Shown one piece after another: positions 24,952 through 32,507 of a stretch of 32,540 bases of DNA. Position 1 is the stretch's first letter, and every line of letters begins with the position of its first letter. The position numbers and the translations under genes are program-made. Source of the stretch: Clostridiales bacterium UBA4080 (GTDB lineage Bacteria > Bacillota > Clostridia > Lachnospirales > Vallitaleaceae); NCBI GenBank assembly GCA_002381865.1, contig DFYO01000070.1, positions 1 to 32,540 of the forward strand, read 5' to 3'. Below the pieces are notes generated by a model, which ran no database searches, was not told the origin of the DNA, and was given only the letters and a program-made list of their open reading frames with translations.

Positions 24952-25803
24952 TCACTTGATTTTTGAAAGTCTTCTCTTGGTCATAAAAAGCAGGGCTGTG
25001 GTTGCAATTACGTCAAATATCGCATTTACCATCCAAGGCTTTATTGCTTGATACATACCTGTGGGAATAGCCACAAAGCGTGAAAAGCCCATAAAATCTC
25101 CTAGATATAAGGAGGACAATCCAAAGCTTGGATTTCCTGCTAAAAAGGCAGACATAATCTCATAACCATATTTTTCAAGTATATCTGCGTGTCCATAGCT
25201 GCTCATTAAGGTTGAAAAAACACCAATACCAATTGAGGTTCCTACAAACATTATACCCATTATAAAGTATGCTACAACAATTGAAGTTATTACTCTTTTA
25301 AAGCGTGTAGAGCAATATAGCCCAAGTGCTGATACCATAATAGAGGTCAGCATATAATAAAGAATAATCTTAATTACATCCTCTAGTCCAACCCCTCCGA
25401 ACAAAAGAGATATTCCCAAAAAGGGCATTGCTGAAAATACGAGCAAAAGCACAAAGGAAAGCGCTGCTGTCATTTTCCCGAAAATAATCTTCCAAGGAGA
25501 AATATCCGAGCAAAGCATTAAATCAAGTGTCTGTCTCTCTCTTTCACCACTTATTGAAGTGGCTGTAAGAATCGGTACTACAAACATAAGAATAATAAAC
25601 TGCCCTATAAGCATTGTATTGTAAATGCTTATTGCCATGGAGGGTTCAAAGCCAGCTCCTCCGTAAAGCCTAGCCTGCTTAGTAATCAGAAAATATATAA
25701 GCATCATTATTGCTATTATACCCAGATATATTGTCATCATTATAGGAGTTTTCCAGGTTCTCATTCTGGTTTTAAGCTCTCTCTCTAATATTGGATTAAT
25801 CAT
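24952..25803 (-). CDS. ABC-2 type transporter permease
   Basis: A 283-residue integral membrane protein with six predicted helices (first about 19-40, then 66-85, 105-130, 140-160, 172-195, 250-272) and the N-terminal NPILERELKTRMRTWKTP motif typical of ABC-2/GldF-like permeases. The loop GERERQTLDLMLCSDISPWKI (given here only for its ERERQT core) matches the conserved cytoplasmic coupling segment. Its ATG overlaps the end of the ATPase gene by 8 bp, and a GAGGAGG site lies just upstream, so the pair is co-translated. It is probably an exporter or envelope-remodelling permease working with the ATPase and the large lipoprotein. Substrate unknown. Confidence 0.9.
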   Translation of the reverse strand: MINPILERELKTRMRTWKTPIMMTIYLGIIAIMMLIYFLITKQARLYGGAGFEPSMAISIYNTMLIGQFIILMFVVPILTATSISGERERQTLDLMLCSDISPWKIIFGKMTAALSFVLLLVFSAMPFLGISLLFGGVGLEDVIKIILYYMLTSIMVSALGLYCSTRFKRVITSIVVAYFIMGIMFVGTSIGIGVFSTLMSSYGHADILEKYGYEIMSAFLAGNPSFGLSSLYLGDFMGFSRFVAIPTGMYQAIKPWMVNAIFDVIATTALLFMTKRRLSKIK

Positions 25804-26728
25804 TTTCTCCCTCCTCCTGTGTTAAATGCATAAATATTGACTCCAGACTTCCAGCTGTCTCTTCAAAATGGATAACCTGAATATCCTTTTGCACAAGATT
25901 TTTTAATAGCTCAGCCTTTTCCTGTTTTTCTCCACCAAAGGAAAATTCTATGTAATCATTAGCTTCTATTATTTCTGAAACCAAGGGCTGTTCCTTTAAT
26001 ATTGCTGATGCCTTGCTAAACTCTCCAATAGTTCTTAGCTTCATTCTGCTTAGCTGGTTAAGCTTGCTTTGTATTTCTGCAACCGAGCCCTTAGCAACCA
26101 GTCTTCCATTGTTAATTATTCCTATGGTTGTACATATTTCTGAAAGCTCATGCAATATATGGGAGCTAATTATAATAGTTTTACCCATATCCTTAAGCTC
26201 TTTCATTATTTCCTTAAACTCTACTCTAGCTCTTGGGTCAAGCCCTGATGCTGGCTCATCTAATATTAGCACCTTTGGATTATGGATAAGGCTTCTTGCC
26301 AAGCAAAGTCTTTGCTTCATGCCTCTTGATAATTCGTCTACATAGGCATTCTTTTTATCCGAAAGATTAACCAGCTCAATCAGGCTGTCCATGGTTTTTT
26401 CTCTGTCTGCTAAGGGAATTTGATGTATTCCGCAATAAAAATTCATATATTCAGTTACTCTTAAATCATCATATACCCCAAAAAAGTCAGGCATATAGCC
26501 GATAGACTTTTTGACCTGTCTTGTATCAGTTTTGATATCAAAGCCGTCCACATGAATTGTTCCGGCATCTGCCTTAAGCAAGCCCGCTGCTACCTTGATT
26601 GTAGTGGTTTTTCCTGCTCCATTTGCACCTACAAAGCCAAATATTTCTCCCTTTTCGATTGAAAAGGACAGGTTGTCTACGGCAGTAAAGCTGCCATAGC
26701 GTTTTGTAAGATTATCTACCTTAAACAT
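25796..26728 (-). CDS. ABC transporter ATP-binding protein
   Basis: A 310-residue ATPase of the DrrA/CcmA/GldA type. Walker A is GANGAGKT (34-41), the signature is LSRGMKQ (133-139) and Walker B is VLILDEP (153-159) with ASGLDPRA. The switch histidine is in IIISSHILHELSEIC. The C-terminal 90 residues are the usual accessory domain of this subfamily. The ATG overlaps the upstream lipoprotein stop by one base (TAATG) and an AGGGGAGGG site precedes it. It powers the ABC-2 permease encoded next. All catalytic motifs are intact. Confidence 0.95.
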   Translation of the reverse strand: MFKVDNLTKRYGSFTAVDNLSFSIEKGEIFGFVGANGAGKTTTIKVAAGLLKADAGTIHVDGFDIKTDTRQVKKSIGYMPDFFGVYDDLRVTEYMNFYCGIHQIPLADREKTMDSLIELVNLSDKKNAYVDELSRGMKQRLCLARSLIHNPKVLILDEPASGLDPRARVEFKEIMKELKDMGKTIIISSHILHELSEICTTIGIINNGRLVAKGSVAEIQSKLNQLSRMKLRTIGEFSKASAILKEQPLVSEIIEANDYIEFSFGGEKQEKAELLKNLVQKDIQVIHFEETAGSLESIFMHLTQEEGEND

Positions 26729-29256
26729 TATTTTACCCTCCCCTTAATTGAAATATTCGGAAGCTTCATCATGTGTGCATAGCTATAAGGACCTTTTACA
26801 TCAAAAAAGTCGATTTTTATTGCAATTGTGCCGTCCATAATGTAGCTGCTGTTAGTTATATTCAAGCTTTTTTCCTGTTTTTCCCAGCTATTGCTTTCAA
26901 AATTATAGATATAATAGCTGACTCCCTCTCTAGGAGTACCTGCTTGTCCGTTTACTGCCTTGATATATTCATCCTCTGAATACACATTATTCATGGTTAT
27001 GGATGCTTTTTCCAGCTCAATATTCTGAGGAAGATGGTAGCTAAGCACTGCTACTCCCTTTTCATAAAAACGATAATACTGGTCGTGAGGCTGCCATTCG
27101 GAGGTTCCCATGGTACTCATTTCCCTGTTAAGATAATAGCTTACCTCCGGTACAATCAGCCCTTGTGGAAATTCAATCTGTGAGCCCTTTTCAAATTCTA
27201 GCTTTGTACTTATTTCCATAAGATTTGTTGAGTATATCTTGGGTTCTCCTCCATTAACCTTTATATCATAGCCAATATCCTGATAGTTAATGCCGCATAG
27301 CTTTGCAGCTTCAACTCCTGAGGTATTAAGGTTATTCATATTGGTGTACATTTGATTCTGAATATTATACACAAATTTTTGCATCAGAAGCTCTCTCAAT
27401 CTATTGTTGTTAACCTGTTCCTTGGTAGGTGTATTGTTATAGTCAAGAACAGGCAAGCCCATTTTTTTATTTAACAGAGACTCGAAGTCATTGTAAAAGC
27501 CTGTTTTTATATTTTCGGTTACCAGTTTCTCTTCATTTGGCTTTAAATCTCCTACGTATAGGAAGGTTCCCCCCCATTGAATAAAGGCTTTCTCTATTGC
27601 ATAGGGTGAAGTGTTCTTAACCTTAACCTCTGCATTATCCTTGTTTAGCTTTATGCTAATCATATTATCCTTTGAAAAGTCGACAGTTTTTGAAGCCACT
27701 GCATTAACTGAGCTCCAAAGCCCTGTATCGTATTGCTCATAGACAATATTGCTTCCCATTGTAATTTTTCCGTTTACTCTTTTATTTTTCTTGTTTGAAT
27801 TTTGTGTGTCTACATAGGTATAGGCATAGGGGTCATTTCTTTTGTCGATATTGAACTTTTCATTTTTATCCCATTGGAGACTAAGATTATTTTTCTTGTT
27901 ATTAAATATTACTATATTGCTGTCAATGTTCATTGTTCCAGTTGTTGTGTCTGCTGACACCTCAGAAATACTATTCATTACTCCGTTGTTGTATCTAGTC
28001 TTAGAGCCCGTCATATAAAGCGCACCAATAGAGATAAGCGCAAGTGCAGGAATTACTATCCATGCATTATCTCTTTTGTCTTTTTTCTTTAAAATTATAT
28101 AGCCCACAGGCCCTACCAAAAGAATATATGCCCCTAGCAGCACTAATACAAAGCTATAGGGTATATCCAGCTCAACAGGTACCTGCTGTGTATAGTATTG
28201 ATACTGGTTTTGATATCCCATATCCCCTTCAAAATATTGAGGATTTGCATAGCTTGCCAGCAAGGTTTCTAGAAAAAGCATTTTCCCGTTCCAAGAGGCT
28301 ACCGGCTCCTGACTCATATTCATTAAAAGTGTTATAATGCTTCCCTTTTCCCTGCTTGTTACTGCTGCAACTGTTGCATCCCCTGATATATAGCTGGTAT
28401 TAGCCTCTGCCTTTTGTGGAATTGCAATCTCCACCTGCTGATTGATTTTCAAATCATTCCATACGGTATCTAGCATTACACTCTCTGTGCTTTGAATTGC
28501 AATCGGATTAAGACTTTTTGGTAAAACACTGTTAGTTTTCTGGTAATCGCCCCCAGTTTCTAATAGCATTGAATTACCGCTATTAACCCATTGATTTAAG
28601 AGCTCTTCAGCTTCTTTATCAATTTTCAGGCTTTGATTGTGTCCTATATAAATATAATTAAAAAAGCTCAGCTCTTCCTTGCTGTTAAGCTTATCCATAT
28701 CCTTAAAGTATACAATATCCAGACTTTGTGGCAGGCTTGTCGAGCCCTGTGAGGATAAGGTCATTTTATCCGTCATCATGGTTGTAGTATAAAGCTGTAT
28801 TTTTTCCAAAAATCTGTACGCATCAGGCGTATCTGTTATAACTGCCATTACCTTTTTTTCAGGAGGAAGGATTTTTTTGACCTTTATAAGCTCTGAATAA
28901 TGCAGCTTGTTTTCTTCCTTTATTCGTACCTGAAATTCCTTTTGAATCATATATACCGGCACCTGCAGGGTTATTTCCTTGCTGGAATTTTCTGCCAGCT
29001 CAAAGGGCTGTGATACTATAATCTTAGTATTGGCAGTATCCTCTACCTCAATCTGAAGCTCAGCCTTAATTGCTTTTCCTTTATTTTTCACTTTAGCCGA
29101 TAATGGATTGCCGTCGGCAATCTTTACCTTTTGGTCATACCCAAAGGTTACCTCTGCCTCAAGCTGACCCGTTGTTTTTTCATTCGTTTTGCACCCACTT
29201 AGGGCAAATACGGCTAATATCAATACCCCTAGAATACTAATTGCTTTTTTCTTCAT
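26728..29256 (-). CDS. Large lipoprotein/membrane subunit of the ABC-MoxR operon
   Basis: An 842-residue protein. A lipoprotein signal is present (helix 5-19, lipobox ALSGC, Cys22). Residues 28-125 look Ig-like. Residues 130-345 look like an extracellular GATase1-like Rossmann domain (KKVMAVITDTPDAYRF; NSMLLETGGDYQ). Two membrane helices follow near 365-390 and 398-418 (VLVLLGAYILLVGPVGYIIL; WIVIPALALISIGALY). The C-terminal 420 residues are beta-rich and again external. The order resembles GldG-like partners of ABC-2 transporters by layout, without proof of homology. GGGGAG lies 9 nt before the ATG. As first gene of the operon it may be the surface-exposed receptor or client. No clear sigma-A promoter was found upstream. 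Confidence 0.82.
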   Translation of the reverse strand: MKKKAISILGVLILAVFALSGCKTNEKTTGQLEAEVTFGYDQKVKIADGNPLSAKVKNKGKAIKAELQIEVEDTANTKIIVSQPFELAENSSKEITLQVPVYMIQKEFQVRIKEENKLHYSELIKVKKILPPEKKVMAVITDTPDAYRFLEKIQLYTTTMMTDKMTLSSQGSTSLPQSLDIVYFKDMDKLNSKEELSFFNYIYIGHNQSLKIDKEAEELLNQWVNSGNSMLLETGGDYQKTNSVLPKSLNPIAIQSTESVMLDTVWNDLKINQQVEIAIPQKAEANTSYISGDATVAAVTSREKGSIITLLMNMSQEPVASWNGKMLFLETLLASYANPQYFEGDMGYQNQYQYYTQQVPVELDIPYSFVLVLLGAYILLVGPVGYIILKKKDKRDNAWIVIPALALISIGALYMTGSKTRYNNGVMNSISEVSADTTTGTMNIDSNIVIFNNKKNNLSLQWDKNEKFNIDKRNDPYAYTYVDTQNSNKKNKRVNGKITMGSNIVYEQYDTGLWSSVNAVASKTVDFSKDNMISIKLNKDNAEVKVKNTSPYAIEKAFIQWGGTFLYVGDLKPNEEKLVTENIKTGFYNDFESLLNKKMGLPVLDYNNTPTKEQVNNNRLRELLMQKFVYNIQNQMYTNMNNLNTSGVEAAKLCGINYQDIGYDIKVNGGEPKIYSTNLMEISTKLEFEKGSQIEFPQGLIVPEVSYYLNREMSTMGTSEWQPHDQYYRFYEKGVAVLSYHLPQNIELEKASITMNNVYSEDEYIKAVNGQAGTPREGVSYYIYNFESNSWEKQEKSLNITNSSYIMDGTIAIKIDFFDVKGPYSYAHMMKLPNISIKGRVK

Positions 29257-29680
29257 TTTTCTGTACTCCCCTTAAAATAATATTCTCAATCTTTTTCAGA
29301 ATATCACAAAAAATTATTAAATAACATTAAAAAACCATTAAATAAAAAGACTCGCAAAACGCATATATTATGCCCTTACGAGTCTGTTTTTTTATAAGTC
29401 CACTTTAAATATTAGGCAAAGCCCTGTATTTATGTTAAATGTGTAACAAAACATTTAATAATTATTAAGTTTCTCAGTTCAAGTATTTTTTCAAAGTGCT
29501 TTTGCTTATGTAAAATTAAGTGCTATATTTTTTCTTGTGTCCATATAATTGTGTTTATTAATTTTTTGCTTGTGTAAAAAAAATTGTTTTATTTTTTGTA
29601 TTATCAATATACTTATATTTATTAGTAGCTTGCTTATATAACATAATTTATTTCTTATAAATCATATTTATATAGCTATA
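29257..29680. other. 424-bp AT-rich gap between purA and the envelope operon
   Basis: It contains the purA terminator (29348-29392). The rest is T-rich, with three related motifs TTGCTTATGTAAAA, TTGCTTGTGTAAAA and TTGCTTATATAA at about 29502, 29566 and 29629, spaced 62-65 bp, like the degenerate repeats in the operon gaps. No gene was seen. Confidence 0.55.
29348..29392 (-). terminator. Bidirectional terminator between purA and the envelope operon
   Basis: The stem AGACTCG (29348-29354) pairs with CGAGTCT (29379-29385), with an inner GCATA/TATGC pairing. A run of T follows on both strands. It lies about 300 bp beyond the purA stop and just before the lipoprotein gene, insulating the two units. 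Confidence 0.8.
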
Positions 29681-30955
29681 TTATTGTACAGTTATGTTCT
29701 GGTCCCTGTTAGGCCCTACCCCAATCATGGTAACCTTAGCTTCACAAAGCTCTTCTATTCTTTTTACATAATTTTTCACTTGAACAGGCAGCTCTTCATA
29801 GGTTCTGATATGGTCGATTTTGCCCCAGCCTTCCATTTCTTCATATATAGGCTCACATAAGCTCAAATCCTCAAGACTTGCAGGGAATTCCTTTATTACC
29901 TTGTCTCCCATTTTATAGCCTGTACAGATTTTTATTGTTTCGATATCTGCCATTACATCAACCTTGTTTAAAGCAATGCTTGTTAAGCCGCTTGTTCTTA
30001 CTGCAAACTTGCCGATTACTGCATCAAACCAGCCACAACGTCTTGGTCTTCCTGTTGTAGTTCCGAATTCATGTCCAACGTCTCTGATCTGGTCTCCGAT
30101 TTCATCAAAAAGCTCTGTTGGGAAAGGTCCCTTTCCTACTCTTGTAACATAACCCTTCATTACTCCGATACATTCGTCTATCATTGTCGGACCGATGCCT
30201 GCACCTATGCAAACTCCACCAGTTATTGGATGGGAGGAGGTTACATAAGGATATGTTCCTAGATCAAGGTCTAAAAGTGTTCCCTGAGCACCTTCAAATA
30301 GCACATTCTTGCCTGCTTTTATAGCATCATATACTAATACTGTGGTGTCAGTAACATATTTTTCAAGCTCCTTTGCATATCCAAGATATTCTTCATATAT
30401 CTTGTCAGCATCAAAGTTAGTATCTTTTTCATAAACCTTTTGAATTATCTTGTTTTTTATTTCAACATTTTCAGTGATTTTTTTCTTAAGAACTTCAGGA
30501 TGGTATAAATCACATATTCTTATTCCTGAACGCTCTGCTTTATCCATATAGCAAGGACCAATTCCTTTTTTGGTGGTTCCAATGTCATCAGCGCCTCTAT
30601 AGCTTTCTGTTATACCGTCAAGCTCCTTATGATATGGCATAACCAGATGTGCTCTTGAGCTTATTTTTAAATTGTCAGTGGAAATTCCGTGCTCATGAAG
30701 GTTTTTGATTTCTAGCAGGATGCCCTCCGGATCAATTACTACTCCATTCCCTACAATACACTGTGTTCCGGGATATAATATTCCTGATGGAATCAAGTGA
30801 AACTTATATACTGTGCCTTCAACTGCTACTGTATGTCCAGCATTGTTTCCGCCCTGAGAACGTACTACAACCTCTGCTTCCTGTGATAATATATCAATAA
30901 TTTTCGCTTTTCCCTCGTCGCCCCACTGAGCGCCTATTATTACTTTTGATGACAT
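29681..30955 (-). CDS. purA: Adenylosuccinate synthetase
   Basis: A 424-residue enzyme joining IMP and aspartate with GTP to form adenylosuccinate, the first step from IMP to AMP, in the cytoplasm. The N-terminal signature is GAQWGDEGKAKIID, with the catalytic Asp kept, but the second Gly of the usual GDEGKGK is Ala. SQGGNNAGHTV carries the catalytic His. GIGPCYMDKAERSGIR and the C-terminal LNKVDV (guanine recognition) are normal, as is the length. The start at 30955 has AAAGGGGA 7 nt upstream; a longer frame to 31006 lacks such a site. It is monocistronic, with a promoter at 31056-31084 and a hairpin terminator. Confidence 0.97.
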   Translation of the reverse strand: MSSKVIIGAQWGDEGKAKIIDILSQEAEVVVRSQGGNNAGHTVAVEGTVYKFHLIPSGILYPGTQCIVGNGVVIDPEGILLEIKNLHEHGISTDNLKISSRAHLVMPYHKELDGITESYRGADDIGTTKKGIGPCYMDKAERSGIRICDLYHPEVLKKKITENVEIKNKIIQKVYEKDTNFDADKIYEEYLGYAKELEKYVTDTTVLVYDAIKAGKNVLFEGAQGTLLDLDLGTYPYVTSSHPITGGVCIGAGIGPTMIDECIGVMKGYVTRVGKGPFPTELFDEIGDQIRDVGHEFGTTTGRPRRCGWFDAVIGKFAVRTSGLTSIALNKVDVMADIETIKICTGYKMGDKVIKEFPASLEDLSLCEPIYEEMEGWGKIDHIRTYEELPVQVKNYVKRIEELCEAKVTMIGVGPNRDQNITVQ

Positions 30956-31055
30956 TAATCTATCCCCTTTCACTGCGGATATTTGGCCTAACTTGCTTAA
31001 GCCCATTCATAGTTTCTTGAGATTTCAAAGCATTACCTGCCTTTTATCCCATAAG

Positions 31056-31084
31056 ATAATAACAAAAAACCTCTTATAAATCAA
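31056..31084 (-). promoter_or_regulatory. purA promoter with overlapping inverted repeat
   Basis: TTGATT (31079-31084), a 17-bp spacer and TATTAT (31056-31061) on the minus strand. A 12-bp inverted repeat (AACAAAAAACCT at 31061-31072; AGGTTTTTTGTT at 31104-31115) brackets the -35 and could be an operator or a stem. Confidence 0.5.
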
Positions 31085-31136
31085 GTGCTTTCGGATTTTT
31101 TCAAGGTTTTTTGTTTGGAATAATTTGTTTTATCCC

Positions 31137-31161
31137 ACACAAGGGGACGGTTCTTTTGTGT
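31137..31161. repeat. GGGGACGGTTC-type repeat, hairpin form
   Basis: ACACAAGGGGACGGTTCTTTTGTGT. The ends ACACAA and TTGTGT pair, extendable with two G-U pairs and a G-C pair to a 9-bp stem with a 7-nt loop. It shares its first 17 bases with the copy at 32508 and lies in the same orientation, on the other side of the Abi gene. Confidence 0.85.
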
Positions 31162-31205
31162 TATTGTTTGGAAGAGTATAGTTTAAGTAAAGGTTGTTTT
31201 AACAA

Positions 31206-31388
31206 TTAGCCAACGCACTTAACCAAATCGTATAGCCTTTTATTTTGATAAATTCTCTCCTTGCCTATCTTTTTAGAAAATAAAATGGCTTTTTCTAACT
31301 GTTTTGTATTTTTTTCCATTTCAGCATTCGATGGCAATATATATAATTTTTGCTCAATCACTACATACGCCTCAATTATATAGGTATT
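31206..31388 (-). pseudogene. Possible remnant of a coding region
   Basis: A minus-strand frame is open for 60 codons down to TAA (31206-31208). Its protein-like text includes VIEQKLYILPSNAEMEKN and then a Lys-rich helical stretch. An internal ATG at 31319 would give 37 residues (MEKNTKQLEKAI...), but it has no ribosome binding site. It lies between the Abi gene and the repeat at 31137. I recognise no family. Confidence 0.3.
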
Positions 31389-31410
31389 TTAATGCCATAT
31401 TTTACCTGTG

Positions 31411-32298
31411 TCAGTTGCATATAGGTATTATTAATAGTTCATTCCAGTTTTCAGGAAATCCCATAGTCTTTATATCTATATTTTTATACTTATCAAACAA
31501 CATCCCTATATTGTCCACATACTTATTCCAATTGGGATCTTTTTTTAGCAAAATTCTAATACATAAAAGCAATCCAAAAATGCGATTATTTCCTATTCCT
31601 GCTTGTGTATATTCTTTATATAGACTTGGAGTCTTCGATAATTTTGCATTATACAGTCTACCATAATGTGCACAAATATTTCTAACATATGCTATACTTT
31701 CTATCCAACTTTCAAAATATGTATACCCAACACCAAATGTTGCTGCGATAGCTTTCTTATCTGCATTCTTCATATTTTTAAAGAACTTTGACAATGTTCC
31801 AAAGCTAAATACCTCTATCAATGCATACATCGGTAAATCGCCACCAATATAATTCTCTCGAAAGTTTTTTACAAATGGAGCTTTTGAATTTCTTCCAATT
31901 TCATCTTCAATATCTCTAATAAAATAGCCATGATAAGTGGAGTTTTCAAAATTATTGCTGTCTTTATATCCTAGCACACCATATGTATCTGCAAAATAAT
32001 TAGATATCCTACATCTGATATTGATTTCAATTTTCTCTATTTCCGGAAAAAGTATTTGTCGGAAATTTGCATTAAATAGATATAGTTCTATTAAATGCTC
32101 AAAAGTTACAGCTTTACTGTAATTACCATTTTTGACTTTTAAATTCAAGCTATATGCTTTTATTAATCGAAAATAAGATATGTCATTTAAAATTTTCTCT
32201 GCATATTCTTCATCATTAATAACCAATCCAATTTCTTTTAGATTATTGATTTGCTCTTTAATCGTCATGGATGATTGCTGTTTTTTTAAATCCCCCAT
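31411..32298 (-). CDS. Abi_2/AbiF-type HEPN RNase toxin
   Basis: A 295-residue protein of the Abi_2 (AbiD/AbiF) abortive-infection family. The N-terminal block contains TIKEQINNLKEIGLVI and ISYFRLIKAYSL. The family-typical LPMYALIEVFSFGTLSKFF lies at about 155-173, and YVRNICAHYGRLYN at about 204-217. RNICAH (Arg206-His211) is the RxxxxH motif of HEPN RNases, so RNA cleavage is expected. The family gives phage defence by arresting the host, and AbiF members pair with a small RNA. Such a hairpin RNA lies directly upstream. The start at 32298 has AAGGAG 7 nt before it; a longer frame to 32340 would run through the RNA element. Base use is more AT-rich than in neighbours, consistent with transfer. 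Confidence 0.9.
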   Translation of the reverse strand: MGDLKKQQSSMTIKEQINNLKEIGLVINDEEYAEKILNDISYFRLIKAYSLNLKVKNGNYSKAVTFEHLIELYLFNANFRQILFPEIEKIEINIRCRISNYFADTYGVLGYKDSNNFENSTYHGYFIRDIEDEIGRNSKAPFVKNFRENYIGGDLPMYALIEVFSFGTLSKFFKNMKNADKKAIAATFGVGYTYFESWIESIAYVRNICAHYGRLYNAKLSKTPSLYKEYTQAGIGNNRIFGLLLCIRILLKKDPNWNKYVDNIGMLFDKYKNIDIKTMGFPENWNELLIIPICN

Positions 32299-32312
32299 AA
32301 TCTTTCTCCTTA

Positions 32313-32366
32313 AAATTAAAAGACCCAACGTGGTCCGCATCGTTGAGAGGCGTGTTGGGTTCTGTT
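32313..32366 (-). ncRNA. AbiF-associated hairpin RNA (putative antitoxin/attenuator)
   Basis: The predicted transcript begins near 32366. ACCCAAC (minus strand, 32354-32360) pairs with GTTGGGT (32323-32329) around a 24-nt apical part containing CGC/GCG. The stem is followed directly by CTTTTAATTTT and then the AAGGAG of the toxin gene. A short structured RNA with a terminator-like tail between promoter and toxin is the layout reported for AbiF RNA loci and for type III-like toxin-antitoxin systems. The match to the published motif is from memory and was not checked by covariance search. Confidence 0.6.
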
Positions 32367-32372
32367 AATATT

Positions 32373-32401
32373 ATTATATGCCAGCCCGCTCATTTTAGCA
32401 A
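32373..32401 (-). promoter_or_regulatory. Promoter of the AbiF RNA and toxin gene
   Basis: TTGCTA (32396-32401), a 17-bp spacer and TATAAT (32373-32378) on the minus strand. Transcription would start just before the hairpin RNA. Confidence 0.7.
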
Positions 32402-32456
32402 TCTTTTTTCAGATATTTTTTCTGGAATTTCACTAACAACTACGATTTACCCACAA

Positions 32457-32488
32457 ACACAAGGGGACATCCGAGACCAGAGAAAAAG
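32457..32488 (+). repeat. Diverged copy of the 33-bp repeat
   Basis: ACACAAGGGGACATCC then GAGACCAGAGAAAAAG. It is a direct repeat of 32508-32540 with a few changes. A small inverted repeat, ACCTTTA/TAAAGGT (32491-32506), lies between the two. Confidence 0.8.
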
Positions 32489-32507
32489 AGACCTTTATTT
32501 AAAGGTG

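Noticed and set aside
29257..29347. Sigma-A promoter for the envelope operon
   Set aside because: TTGTGA and GAATAT-like boxes exist but match poorly at workable spacing.
31206..31319. A 37-residue small protein starting at 31319
   Set aside because: No ribosome binding site, and the frame stays open upstream, which fits a remnant better than a gene.
31304..31666. Plus-strand 120-codon frame over the Abi gene's 3' end
   Set aside because: It is antisense to a clearly recognised Abi_2 protein, has no ribosome site and no family features.
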